From the NCBI RefSeq assembly GCF_004005815.1, contig NZ_SACK01000006.1, forward strand, positions 62,001 through 126,000: a DNA stretch of 64,000 nucleotides. The letters are read 5' to 3'. Under the pieces are notes generated by a model that saw only the letters and a list, made by a program, of their open reading frames with translations, had not been told where the DNA came from and did no database searches. Below, piece after piece: positions 48,939 through 59,078 of this stretch; position 1 is the first letter of the stretch; every line of letters starts with the position of its first letter. This DNA comes from Mucilaginibacter limnophilus. Lineage in GTDB: Bacteria > Bacteroidota > Bacteroidia > Sphingobacteriales > Sphingobacteriaceae. Position numbers and translations under genes: made by a program.

Positions 48939-50678
48939 TTATTTTAACCTGATCTCGGCAACGCTGCAACCTTGTGGTACCATCGGGAAAACGTTGTTTT
49001 CTTTGGTTACCATTATTTCCAGCAGGAATGAACCTTTATGTTCAAGCATTTCCTGTAACGCGCCTTTAAGTTCGCTTCTGTCTGATATCGACTTGCCGCT
49101 GATGCCATAGCCGCTGGCCACACGCACAAAATCAGGGCTTTGAATATCCACGAATGAGTAGCGACGCTCGTTAAACAGTTCCTGCCACTGGCGCACCATG
49201 CCAAGGAAATTATTGTTCAGAATGATGATTTTAACATCTATACCGGTTTGCATGATAGTACCCAGTTCCTGCAAGGTCATCTGGAAACCACCGTCGCCGA
49301 TTATAGCAACCACTGGGCGGTCCTGTGCGCCAAATTTAGCGCCAATAGCGGCCGGAAGCGCGAAGCCCATTGTACCCAGGCCACCGCTGGTAACGTTGCT
49401 TCGGGTTTTGTTCAGCTTGGCATAACGGCAAGCTACCATTTGGTGCTGACCAACGTCGGTAACAATAACAGCTTCGCCATCAGTAAGCTCGTTTAATACT
49501 CGTATAGCTTCACCCATGGTCATTTCAGGGGTGGTAGGATTAAGCTCGTTATGAATAACCTGCTCTACTTCCTGGCGGGTAAATTCTTTAAATTTGGCCA
49601 GCCATTCGGTGTGTTGTTTCTCTTCAACCAAAGCGGTAAGCAACGGTAACGTCTCTTTACAATCGCCCCAAACAGGTACGGTTGTTTTTACGTTTTTGTC
49701 TATCTCGGCAGGATCGATATCCAGGTGGATAACCTGAGCTTGTTTGGCATATTTATCTAAACGGCCGGTTACACGGTCATCAAAACGCATACCTATGGCA
49801 ATCAATACATCGCATTCGTTGGTTAACACATTTGGACCGTAGTTGCCGTGCATACCCAGCATACCTACGTTCAATTCATGGTCGGTTGGTATAGCGCCCG
49901 CGCCAAGGATTGTCCAAGCTGAAGGAATGCCCGCTTTCTCAATAAATGCCTTGAACTCCTGCTCGGCACTACCTAATATTACTCCCTGCCCCCAAAGCAC
50001 GAATGGTTTTTTAGCCTGATTTATCAGTTCGGCAGCCTGTTCAATGTATTGGTTACGAACAATAGGTTTTGGCCTGTAACTGCGTATATGGTTGCAGGGT
50101 ACATAACCTTCGTAGTTGAATTTTTGTATCTGTGCGTTTTTGGTAATGTCAATAAGTACCGGGCCGGGCCTGCCGCTGCGGGCAATATAAAATGCCTTAG
50201 CCAATACCTCCGGAATTTCATTCGCGTCGGTAACCTGATAGTTCCATTTGGTAACCGGGGTGGTAATGTTTATCACGTCGGTCTCCTGGAAGGCATCGGT
50301 ACCTAATAGGTGTGCGAACACCTGTCCGGTAACGCATACCAGCGGTGTGCTGTCAATTTGCGCGTCGGCCAAACCGGTTACCAGGTTAGTAGCACCCGGC
50401 CCGCTGGTAGCAAACACCACACCCACTTTGCCCGATGTACGTGCGTAACCCTGACCGGCATGAATACCGCCCTGCTCGTGGCGGACAAGTACGTGGTTCA
50501 GTTTGTCATTATAGTCATACAAGGCATCATAAATAGGCATAATGGCCCCGCCCGGATAACCGAAAATGGTATCAACACCCTCAGCTAAAAATGCATCCAG
50601 CACAGCTTCCGAGCCTGATATTTCTCTCGTAGCCTTCTTTGTTTCCGGAGCCTGTAATTCCTGTTGTGCAACTTCCAT
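48939..50678 (-). CDS. ilvB: Acetolactate synthase large (catalytic) subunit
   Basis: The 579-residue ThDP/FAD enzyme forms acetolactate or acetohydroxybutyrate. The catalytic Glu is in VRHEQGGIHAGQGYAR. TSGPGATNLVTGLADAQIDS is the substrate and FAD region, and IIGDGGFQMTLQELGTIMQ to NNNFLGMVRQWQELF is the ThDP motif. The Trp in VRQWQ distinguishes it from pyruvate oxidase-type relatives such as the PoxB at 35186-36922. It lies between ilvD and ilvN. Confidence 0.95.
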   Translation of the reverse strand: MEVAQQELQAPETKKATREISGSEAVLDAFLAEGVDTIFGYPGGAIMPIYDALYDYNDKLNHVLVRHEQGGIHAGQGYARTSGKVGVVFATSGPGATNLVTGLADAQIDSTPLVCVTGQVFAHLLGTDAFQETDVINITTPVTKWNYQVTDANEIPEVLAKAFYIARSGRPGPVLIDITKNAQIQKFNYEGYVPCNHIRSYRPKPIVRNQYIEQAAELINQAKKPFVLWGQGVILGSAEQEFKAFIEKAGIPSAWTILGAGAIPTDHELNVGMLGMHGNYGPNVLTNECDVLIAIGMRFDDRVTGRLDKYAKQAQVIHLDIDPAEIDKNVKTTVPVWGDCKETLPLLTALVEEKQHTEWLAKFKEFTRQEVEQVIHNELNPTTPEMTMGEAIRVLNELTDGEAVIVTDVGQHQMVACRYAKLNKTRSNVTSGGLGTMGFALPAAIGAKFGAQDRPVVAIIGDGGFQMTLQELGTIMQTGIDVKIIILNNNFLGMVRQWQELFNERRYSFVDIQSPDFVRVASGYGISGKSISDRSELKGALQEMLEHKGSFLLEIMVTKENNVFPMVPQGCSVAEIRLK

Positions 50679-50689
50679 GTTATTATATT

Positions 50690-50782
50690 TTATTTCGAAT
50701 GTCGAATGTTCGATTTCGAATTTATTAACGTTTATATTCCTTTATCTGCACATCTGCATATTCACGCATCTGTACATCCCCA
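50690..50782. repeat. TCGAAT and CATCTG word elements between ilvD and ilvB
   Basis: 50693-50721 consists of TTTCGAATGTCGAATGTTCG-type words. 50743-50782 repeats CTGCACATCTGCATATTCAC and CATCTGTACATC, the same word family as 43485-43518 before the leuB stop. Confidence 0.6.
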
Positions 50783-50789
50783 TCAGGGC

Positions 50790-52499
50790 TTACAACTCAT
50801 CCGTAACACAACCATCGGCGGCTGTTGAAACGGTTTTGGCGTATTTGTATAGCAGGCCTTTATTAACTTTAAGGGCCGGTTTTTGCCAGGCAGCTTTGCG
50901 CGCCGCTAATTCCTCGTCAGAAATTTTGAGGGTCATTTTGCGGCTTATCGCGTCAATTTCAATTCTGTCTTCATCTTTAACAAAAGCGATATTGCCACCG
51001 TCATACGCCTCGGGGGTGATGTGGCCTACCACAAACCCGTGGGTACCGCCACTAAAACGCCCATCGGTAATCAATGCTACCGAACTGCCCAAGCCCGCGC
51101 CAAAAATGGCCGATGTTGGTTTAAGCATTTCGGGCATACCCGGCGCGCCTTTAGGGCCCACGTTGCGGATAACCACCACATCACCGGGTTTGACTCGGCC
51201 GCTTGTAATGCCGTGTATCAGTTCAAATTCACCGTCGAAAACGCGGGCAGGGCCTTCAAAGCGCTCACCCTCTTTACCTGTAATTTTGGCTACGCTGCCG
51301 CCTTCGGCAAGGTTGCCATACAATATTTGTAAGTGACCGGTTGGTTTAATAGCCTTTTCAACCGGAAGAAAAACGTTTTGCGTTTCGAAGTTAATTTCTT
51401 TGATATCTTCAAGATTTTCTGCCAAAGTTTTGCCGGTTACGGTTAAGCAATTGCCGTGCAGCCACCCTTTTTTAAGCAGATATTTCATTACTGCTGGTAC
51501 ACCGCCTACTTTGTGCAGGTCTTCCATCATGTACTTGCCGCTTGGCTTCATATCAGCCAGCAGAGGGATGCGGTTGCTTATCTCCTGAAAATCGTCCTGC
51601 GTTAGTTTTACGCCAACACTTTTCGCCATGGCAATAAGGTGCAGCACAGCGTTTGTTGAACCGCCCAATACCATAATGGTAACAATGGCATTGTCAAAAG
51701 CCTCACGCGTCATGATGTCGCTTGGCTTAATATCTTTCTCTAATAATATTTTGATGTACTTACCTGCCGCTAAACATTCCGCTTTCTTTTCCTCGCTCAA
51801 AGCAGGGTTTGATGATGAGTAAGGAAGGCTCATCCCCAGTGCCTCAATAGCCGAGGCCATGGTGTTTGCTGTATAAATACCACCACAAGCACCCGCGCTT
51901 GGGCAGGCATTTTTTACCACACCCATAAAGTCGACATCATCTATCTGGCCGGCTATCTTTTTACCCAAAGCCTCAAATGCCGATACTATGTTCAGGTCTT
52001 CACCTTTCCAGTGACCGGGTTTAATGGTACCGCCGTATACCATAATTGAGGGGCGGTTAAGCCTGCCCATGGCTATCAATGAGCCAGGCATGTTTTTATC
52101 GCATCCTGGCAAGGCAATCAAACCATCATAGTACTGTGCGCCGCAAACGGCCTCAATTGAATCGGCAATTACATCACGGCTAACCAGCGAGTAACGCATA
52201 CCTTCGGTACCGTTGCTCATGCCGTCGCTTACACCAATGGTGTTAAAAATAAGGCCTACCAACTGTTCATCCCAAACGCCTTCCTTTACAAGTTTTGCCA
52301 GATCGTTAAGGTGCATGTTACAGGTGTTACCATCATAGCCCATACTGGCAATGCCCACCTGTGCTTTTTTCATATCCTCGTCGGTTAAGCCAATGCCGTA
52401 AAGCATGGCCTGTGCCGCAGGCTGGGTTGGGTCTTGCGTAAGGGTTTTGCTGTATTTGTTTAATTCAACAGCCTGAACAGTATCAGTAGTAGCGCTCAT
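50790..52499 (-). CDS. ilvD: Dihydroxy-acid dehydratase
   Basis: The 569-residue iron-sulfur enzyme dehydrates dihydroxy acids to the 2-oxo acids of valine and isoleucine. Cluster cysteines are seen in [18 protein letters not shown], and in [20 protein letters not shown], with [20 protein letters not shown] and [19 protein letters not shown] as further family motifs. It is the first gene of the ilv-leu operon. Its 240-base leader is extremely AT-rich and holds palindromes that could carry regulation. Confidence 0.95.
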   Translation of the reverse strand: MSATTDTVQAVELNKYSKTLTQDPTQPAAQAMLYGIGLTDEDMKKAQVGIASMGYDGNTCNMHLNDLAKLVKEGVWDEQLVGLIFNTIGVSDGMSNGTEGMRYSLVSRDVIADSIEAVCGAQYYDGLIALPGCDKNMPGSLIAMGRLNRPSIMVYGGTIKPGHWKGEDLNIVSAFEALGKKIAGQIDDVDFMGVVKNACPSAGACGGIYTANTMASAIEALGMSLPYSSSNPALSEEKKAECLAAGKYIKILLEKDIKPSDIMTREAFDNAIVTIMVLGGSTNAVLHLIAMAKSVGVKLTQDDFQEISNRIPLLADMKPSGKYMMEDLHKVGGVPAVMKYLLKKGWLHGNCLTVTGKTLAENLEDIKEINFETQNVFLPVEKAIKPTGHLQILYGNLAEGGSVAKITGKEGERFEGPARVFDGEFELIHGITSGRVKPGDVVVIRNVGPKGAPGMPEMLKPTSAIFGAGLGSSVALITDGRFSGGTHGFVVGHITPEAYDGGNIAFVKDEDRIEIDAISRKMTLKISDEELAARKAAWQKPALKVNKGLLYKYAKTVSTAADGCVTDEL

Positions 52500-52612
52500 T
52501 ATATGGTATTAAATTCCGGTAAAATTAGGTTAAAGCAGTTTCCGCAGAAACAATAATTCAAGGTAGAGAGATGCTTTTTTGAAAGCAATAGATGCAAAGA
52601 AAAAATAAAATA

Positions 52613-52717
52613 AATATTTTATTCTAATTTAATTAAATTAATAAAATAAAATATTGTATTATCTTAAAATCTCAAAATTAAATTTTATTGTATTTATACC
52701 AAAGTGTAAATTGGTAT
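52613..52717 (-). promoter_or_regulatory. Structured AT-only leader and operator-like repeat upstream of ilvD
   Basis: 52613-52655 is a 43-base sequence of A and T with a single C. Outer arms AATATTTTATT and AATAAAATAAAATATT pair around a perfect palindrome TAATTTAATTAAATTA (52625-52640). Further upstream ATACCAA (52696-52702) and TTGGTAT (52711-52717) form an inverted repeat with an 8-base spacer. TATGCATGCATA (52731-52742) and CGAAATTTCG (52752-52761) are additional perfect palindromes. No leader peptide rich in Ile/Leu/Val is apparent. The remaining bases of the 343-base gap hold no gene. Confidence 0.5.
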
Positions 52718-52792
52718 TCGGTATAGATTCTATGCATGCATAATAACACTTCGAAATTTCGTCGTAATCAGGCGAAACCGTCATTAAAGTGC

Positions 52793-52823
52793 AAAAAAAA
52801 TCCCGGGTTGTTGGCCCGGGATT
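52793..52823 (-). terminator. Rho-independent terminator of atpD-atpC
   Basis: On the minus strand AATCCCGGG (52815-52823) pairs with CCCGGGATT (52799-52807), followed by a run of T (52793-52800 read as A on the plus strand). Confidence 0.88.
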
Positions 52824-52842
52824 CGTATAGTTTTTACGCTGA

Positions 52843-53091
52843 TTATGCTATACCTTCGGCCAGCACGGTTACTTTATTGTTAGCCGCTTCGACAACGCCG
52901 CCTTTAATAAAGAAATGTTCTTCTTTACCGGCACCGCCACCGCGAATGGTAAGCTTACCATCATTAAGCGTTGAAATGATAGGCGCGTGGTTGTTCAGTA
53001 TCTCAAAAGCGCCCAGCGTACCCGGCAAGGTAACCGAAGTTGCTTCGCCTTCGTAAACTGTTTTATCAGGAGTAAGAATTTCTAAAGTCAT
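52843..53091 (-). CDS. atpC: F1 ATP synthase epsilon subunit, N-terminal domain only
   Basis: The 82-residue protein has the epsilon beta-sandwich: MTLEILTPDKTVYEGEATSV, LPGTLGAFEILNNHAPIIST, FFIKGGVVEAANNKVTVLAE. The C-terminal two-helix domain that inhibits ATP hydrolysis in E. coli (139 residues) is missing and the gene ends in a clean stop followed by a terminator. This short form is what I know from Bacteroidota. It couples the rotor to F1 beta. It lies 82 bases after atpD. Confidence 0.93.
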   Translation of the reverse strand: MTLEILTPDKTVYEGEATSVTLPGTLGAFEILNNHAPIISTLNDGKLTIRGGGAGKEEHFFIKGGVVEAANNKVTVLAEGIA

Positions 53092-53101
53092 TTTGAGTAG
53101 A

Positions 53102-53168
53102 TTTTAGAATCAAGATTCAAGAGCCAAGACGTTTTTATCTTGATTCCTGAATCTTAATTCTTGATTCC
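53102..53168. repeat. GAATCAAGATTC word inverted repeat between atpD and atpC
   Basis: TTTTAGAATCAAGATTCAAG (from 53102) faces ATCTTGATTCCTGAATCTTA and TTCTTGATTCC (to 53168). All arms reuse the word GAATCAAGA in both orientations. Confidence 0.7.
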
Positions 53169-53173
53169 GGAGT

Positions 53174-54694
<1,521 letters not shown>

Positions 54695-54751
54695 TTAAAA
54701 ATAGTTTTAATGTACAATGTATCAATTTTGTGATGATACTATTTGTGGGCG

Positions 54752-54759
54752 CAAAGTTA
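54752..54759 (-). promoter_or_regulatory. -7 box of the atpD-atpC promoter
   Basis: The minus-strand sequence TAACTTTG (54752-54759) matches TAnnTTTG. The leader to atpD would be about 65 bases. A -33 element is not evident. Confidence 0.5.
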
Positions 54760-54820
54760 TGATTTATAACGAAATATTTAAATAGTGTTGGTAAGATTTT
54801 CACACCGAATTTTAATAACC

Positions 54821-55810
54821 TCACGTGGCCTGAAAACGCAGGATTATTTTACCCGAATGGGTGCTGCTTTCCATCAGTTTATGTGCTTCGGCGGCATCCG
54901 CTGCGTCGAAAACACGGTGAATCACCGGTTTGATTTTTCTGGCGTTAAGTAACGGCCAGATGTTTTGCTCCACCTCATATGCCAGCTGACTTTTGAACTC
55001 AGGTTCGCGTGAACGCATGGTTGAACCGGTTATTGTTAAGCGGCGACGCATAATTACTGACAGATCAACCTGTGCCTCACGGCCCTGCATGGTGTTTATA
55101 AATACCAGTCGTCCATCATCAGCAAGCGAGGCAATGTTACCTGGAAAGTATTTGGCGCCTATCATATCCAGTATCACATCAACTCCACGGCCGCCTGTAA
55201 AGCTTTTTATCTTTTCAGTAAAATCTTCGGTATTGTAATTAATGGCACCCGCGGCGCCTTGTTCGAGGCAGAATGCGCATTTTTCATCTGTCCCGGCAGT
55301 AATATAAACGTTACTGCCCAGCGCAGTAGCGATATGTATGGCCGATATGCCAATACCGCTGCTGCCGCCATGCACCAGCAGACTTTCCCCGGCTTTTAAC
55401 TTACCCAGCCGGTATACATTATACCAGATGGTAAAATACGTTTCGGGCAACGAGGCCGCTTCTTCAAAAGTAAAGCCATCTGGCACCGGCAGGCATTGCC
55501 CCTCGGGCACAACGCAATATTCGGCATAGCCACCGCCGGCAATCAATGCGCAAACCTTATCGCCAACTTTCCATCTTTCTACATTTTCGCCTGTGGCGGA
55601 TATTACTCCGGCCACCTCAAGCCCCGGAATATCCTGCGGTGCACCTTGCGGGGCAGGATAATTGCCCTTGCGCTGGTAAATATCAAGACGGTTAAGTCCG
55701 GCTGCTGAAACTTTTATCAGCACTTCACCAGGGCTGGGGATAGGGGTAGGACGTTCTTCAGGCTTTAATACTTCCGGATCGCCGGGTTGGGTGATGATGA
55801 TTGCTTTCAT
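54821..55810 (-). CDS. NAD(P)H:quinone oxidoreductase, zeta-crystallin type (zinc-free MDR)
   Basis: From the ATG at 55810 the protein has 329 residues: MKAIIITQPGDPEVLKPEER, VLIKVSAAGLNRLDIYQRKG, the AGLNRxD motif of quinone reductases, and the nucleotide-binding VHGGSSGIGISAIHIATALG. Catalytic zinc ligands of alcohol dehydrogenases are absent. It resembles the human PIG3 / Qor group, which reduce quinones with NADPH. The frame continues upstream to 55873 but the added residues (MGLKPIAICYYLLYCS) read from a palindromic repeat. Confidence 0.92.
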   Translation of the reverse strand: MKAIIITQPGDPEVLKPEERPTPIPSPGEVLIKVSAAGLNRLDIYQRKGNYPAPQGAPQDIPGLEVAGVISATGENVERWKVGDKVCALIAGGGYAEYCVVPEGQCLPVPDGFTFEEAASLPETYFTIWYNVYRLGKLKAGESLLVHGGSSGIGISAIHIATALGSNVYITAGTDEKCAFCLEQGAAGAINYNTEDFTEKIKSFTGGRGVDVILDMIGAKYFPGNIASLADDGRLVFINTMQGREAQVDLSVIMRRRLTITGSTMRSREPEFKSQLAYEVEQNIWPLLNARKIKPVIHRVFDAADAAEAHKLMESSTHSGKIILRFQAT

Positions 55811-55853
55811 TTGGTAAGTGTGTAATGAACAGTATAATAAATAATAACAAATG

Positions 55854-55876
55854 GCGATGGGTTTCAAACCCATCGC
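55854..55876. repeat. GCGATGGGTTT-C-AAACCCATCGC palindrome, copy 1
   Basis: A perfect 23-base palindrome (11-base arms around one C) directly downstream of the 175-codon gene. An identical copy lies upstream of that gene at 56568-56590, with flanking bases matching in inverted orientation (CAAATAGCGATGGG). Confidence 0.9.
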
Positions 55877-55910
55877 TATTTGTTATGGCATAGTATGTTG
55901 TTGTAGATGA

Positions 55911-56438
55911 TTATTCGACGTCAGCCTCTTTTCCGGCTATCAGAAATAAATTCTTTTTATGCTCAATAATTTTGTACAAAGGATCGATTAGTAATATATC
56001 CTCATCATTTAATATTAAAATGAGCCTCATGTCATCCGACGACGCTTTCTTATCCCACCGATATATAAACATCCAAAGATTTGTACCTGAATCGATATAC
56101 CCTGCGTCAATATAGTTTTGATTCAAAAGTTTCACAGAATTTAAAAATTCCTGTCTCTCGAGTTGAGAAAAATGATTAAGTGCGTCTATTTTTCCGGTAT
56201 AGGTAACTTGCCCATTACCCGCTATCTTATTATTGATAAATAGTGTATCCCTCTCAAAATAATAATTTGTATTCAGGCCAGTTGTATCTTTAGTTAGTTT
56301 TTTTGATAAAGCTGAAACCTTGATAAGTGCTTTTTGAACATCATCAAAATTATCATTAAATGAAATTTCATTTAATGATAATTGATTGTAAGATGCTGCT
56401 AAAAACGCGACTAAAATTAAAATACCAATGCTTCGCAT
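55911..56438 (-). CDS. Exported hypothetical protein in a palindrome-flanked AT-rich segment
   Basis: The 175-residue product begins with a short hydrophobic export signal (MRSIGILILVAFLAASY). The mature part has helices (DDVQKALIKVSALSKKL) and strands (TNLWMFIYRWDKKASSDDMR, LILILNDEDILLIDPLYKI). I do not recognise it. Base composition is clearly more AT-rich than adjacent genes, and the same 23-base palindrome stands at both sides (55854 and 56568). This suggests an inserted unit. No partner gene is inside the segment. Confidence 0.68.
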   Translation of the reverse strand: MRSIGILILVAFLAASYNQLSLNEISFNDNFDDVQKALIKVSALSKKLTKDTTGLNTNYYFERDTLFINNKIAGNGQVTYTGKIDALNHFSQLERQEFLNSVKLLNQNYIDAGYIDSGTNLWMFIYRWDKKASSDDMRLILILNDEDILLIDPLYKIIEHKKNLFLIAGKEADVE

Positions 56439-56567
56439 TATTATAATTAGATCGTTTAATAATCACTTAGTTGACCAGATGAGGCGGCGCCTCCCTATGA
56501 TTAGCTATGTGGCATGACTAAAAGTAAAAAATAACATAACTATTTTACAAATAATCCTTGTCAAATA

Positions 56568-56590
56568 GCGATGGGTTTCAAACCCATCGC
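56568..56590. repeat. GCGATGGGTTT-C-AAACCCATCGC palindrome, copy 2
   Basis: Identical 23-base palindrome to 55854-55876, located between the 175-codon gene and the SPFH gene stop. It could also act as a terminator for neither or both neighbours, since it is followed by TGTTGTTTTT on the plus strand. Confidence 0.88.
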
Positions 56591-56625
56591 TGTTGTTTTT
56601 GATGGATTTATCCATCATATTCACA

Positions 56626-58488
56626 TTATTTCTCATCATTCTCCTTCTGCAGCTTTTTCAGCATTTCATTGCCTATCAGCGCGTCTATCATACCACCCTG
56701 ACCGCCGTCTTTACCGTTAACCAGTATTTCAGGAACCAGCTTAATGTTGTTAGCCGCTAAAGCTTCGGCTACGCGGACAATAGCATACTGCTCGGTACCC
56801 ATGGCTTCGGTTTTCTGGCGGGTAACCTCGGCCTCGGCTAAACCAATGGCTTTAATTTTGCCCGCTTCGGCGGCGCCATTTATGCCGGTAGCATTTGCAT
56901 CGGCGCTGGCGTTTACCGTTTTCACCTCGGCATCGGCCTTGGCGTTAATGGTTTTTACCTCAGCGTCAGCTTTGGCGTTGATGGTTTTTGATTCGGCTTC
57001 ACCCTTGGCTTGCGCTACCTTTGAAGCAGCCATTTGGGTATTGATCTCAACCTGGCGGGTTGATTTTACTACCTCGGGCTGCATGTCGGCACCAGCTTTG
57101 GCGCTTTCAAACTCTTTACGTTCTATTTGCGCGCGGCACTGTATCTCATAGGTCATCTTTTCCTGCTCGGCTATTTTACGGTCGGTAAGCGTTTTCATTA
57201 GTGCGGGCGGCGGAACAATGTCGCCTATCAGCGTGTCAACACCCACAACATTGTAACCGGCAAGCACAGTTGAAATATGCTCCTTCGCGTCGTTCTGGCG
57301 CTGGATACGGTTGGCCAGGAAGCCGATAACATCACTTTTTTGCGCCGAGTTACGGAAATAGTTGGCAATGGTAGGCTCCAGTACCTGCGATACCAGGTTC
57401 TTCATTTTGCCGAAACGGGCTATCACCTTTGGCGCTTCATTACGTGGTACGTGGATGATTTGCGACACATCGAGGTTAAAGGTAAACCCGTCTGACGAGC
57501 GTACGGTGATTGTACACAGGTTCTTGTCCAGTTCATGCGCTTCGGTACGGCTGTCGGCCCAGTTAAGTACAATGTTGGTTGTAGGCACCACTTCAACGGC
57601 ATGAGTGTAAATGTTAACCGGGTGCTTGCCGGGGTCGAGCGGGTCTTCCCAAACACCTTTTTCATTGCGTTTAACAATGTTGCCATGTTTGAAGTTATCA
57701 CCGCTGGTATCGTTACCCAGCGGACCGACGAATGAGTTTACCACGCCGACATAACCGATAGGGATGTAGATCATGTCAACTTGTTCAACAATAACAAACC
57801 AGGGGTTAAGGTAATAAGTACCGGCAAGTATCACATCTTCCTGCAAGCCTTTGCGGCCGCCCGCGTTTATAAAGGCTATCGGGTCCTGGTAGTTTTTGTG
57901 TCCTGCAACCGATTCACCGGCTATCTCGCCTTTATCGAGCGGCTCGCCATCAAGCGTGGTTACTATGCCCACCTTATTCTCCTGTATCTGGGTAATGGGT
58001 ACGGTTATCACCTCAAACAAGAAAGTATTAATACGATAACTACCAGGGGTAAGGAATGCAGCCTGCGGCCCCTTCTGGCCATTATTGTCTAAAAAAGCGG
58101 TAGCATCCTGAAACTTATCGCATTGTACCGGCTTACCCAAAACGCGGCCTGTATCAAGCGAAGCGCCGTCTTTAGCTTTAATTAAGCCCAGCTTATTTTG
58201 TTCGATGATGGTGAACGGCTGCATTACAATTTCGTACTGCCAGGGCCACATGCGCCAGTATAGGCCGGGAGCAAGAGCTTTGGCCTGCATACCAGCTTCG
58301 CCATGGGTAGCAATAATGCGTCCGTCGGGCAGATGTTTTCCGGACAGGGTGAATTTTTTAACTACAAGGCCGATGCGATCATCGGGTACTATTACCATAC
58401 CGAAGAACACGCGTAATACAAATTTGTAGAGCACAAGCAATGCGATGACGGGTAATACCCACCACAGGCTTTCAATTGGAAAGTTCAT
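56626..58488 (-). CDS. SPFH/flotillin-like membrane protein with triplicated N-terminal module
   Basis: The 620-residue protein has one N-terminal membrane helix (LWWVLPVIALLVLYKFVLRV). Three consecutive related modules follow, with the shared pattern (N/D)(K/R)xG-LV/I ... LAPG/LTPG/ILAG-Y ... (about residues 35-95, 95-165, 165-240). Then come an SPFH/PHB domain (FNLDVSQIIHVPRNEAPKVI, EHISTVLAGYNVVGVDTLIG) and a long Ala/Lys/Glu coiled coil with repeats such as INAKADAEVKT. It ends in a conserved-looking IKLVPEILVNGKDGGQGG. Flotillins organise membrane microdomains. It is longer than typical flotillins (430-500). Confidence 0.87.
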   Translation of the reverse strand: MNFPIESLWWVLPVIALLVLYKFVLRVFFGMVIVPDDRIGLVVKKFTLSGKHLPDGRIIATHGEAGMQAKALAPGLYWRMWPWQYEIVMQPFTIIEQNKLGLIKAKDGASLDTGRVLGKPVQCDKFQDATAFLDNNGQKGPQAAFLTPGSYRINTFLFEVITVPITQIQENKVGIVTTLDGEPLDKGEIAGESVAGHKNYQDPIAFINAGGRKGLQEDVILAGTYYLNPWFVIVEQVDMIYIPIGYVGVVNSFVGPLGNDTSGDNFKHGNIVKRNEKGVWEDPLDPGKHPVNIYTHAVEVVPTTNIVLNWADSRTEAHELDKNLCTITVRSSDGFTFNLDVSQIIHVPRNEAPKVIARFGKMKNLVSQVLEPTIANYFRNSAQKSDVIGFLANRIQRQNDAKEHISTVLAGYNVVGVDTLIGDIVPPPALMKTLTDRKIAEQEKMTYEIQCRAQIERKEFESAKAGADMQPEVVKSTRQVEINTQMAASKVAQAKGEAESKTINAKADAEVKTINAKADAEVKTVNASADANATGINGAAEAGKIKAIGLAEAEVTRQKTEAMGTEQYAIVRVAEALAANNIKLVPEILVNGKDGGQGGMIDALIGNEMLKKLQKENDEK

Positions 58489-58874
58489 GATTTTTTAAAA
58501 AATTAAATGTTGATAGTCCTTAAGGCGCGGACTGGTTTAGATAGCTTTTACAGCTTTATAATGAGTGCCTTAGCTGTATAGCGGTTAGGGTTTTGAGTGT
58601 TTTGTTAAGTTACATTGGTGTAAGAATTACACACCAAATATCATATGGCTGTAAATAATTTCCAAACTTTTAAAACGATTTAGCAGGTTTGTAAAAAAAG
58701 GGCTTTATTTTGATTTGCCTGTTAATACAAGTGCCTCGGTAAAGGCATAAAGTAAAAGTTATTTAAAAAATAGTACACTGTTACTCAAGCTTTATCAGGT
58801 TGTAATGCACTGTAAACAGTTAATTTAACCTAAAAATGGCGGGTTTTACCTGATGATTGCTTTTATTATTAAGA
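58489..58874. other. Divergent intergenic DNA without a recognised feature
   Basis: This AT-rich stretch upstream of the SPFH gene contains no credible reading frame, no TAnnTTTG box facing the SPFH gene that I can place with confidence, and no strong hairpin. Promoter elements for the SPFH gene must lie here. Confidence 0.4.
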
Positions 58875-59004
58875 GTGTTGACGGGTGTTGACGGTGTTGA
58901 CGGGTGTTGACGGTGTTGATGGTGTTGATGGTGTTGACAGGTGTTGATGGTGTTGACGGGTGTTGATGGTGTTGACTGGTGTTGACTCTGTTGACGTCAA
59001 CACC
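58875..59004 (+). repeat. Tandem array of 12 GTGTTGAC units ending in an antisense copy
   Basis: Twelve consecutive 9- or 10-base units (GTGTTGACGG, GTGTTGATG and variants) cover 58875-58988. A final unit then runs into GTTGACGTCAACACC (58990-59004), whose second half is the reverse complement of the unit. The array has no open coding use and ends 75 bases before dapA. The last copy can pair with any upstream unit in RNA or single-stranded DNA. Confidence 0.9.
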
Positions 59005-59078
59005 TGCATGCTATTTCTGAAATCTAATATCTCACATCTCAATTCTAAAAACTATCTTAGCGACTTTTAAACATAATC

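Noticed and set aside
48939-50678. Second pyruvate oxidase instead of acetolactate synthase
   Set aside because: The VRQWQ motif, the adjacent ilvN and the operon context show it is IlvB.
50566-51336. 256-codon plus-strand frame over ilvD and the ilvB-ilvD gap
   Set aside because: Antisense of the highly conserved ilvD gene, serine-rich without domains.
55811-55873. 21-residue extension of the quinone oxidoreductase
   Set aside because: It reads a palindromic intergenic repeat, and family members start at MKAIIIT.
58875-59004. CRISPR array
   Set aside because: Units are 9-10 bases, contiguous, without spacers, and no cas genes are present.
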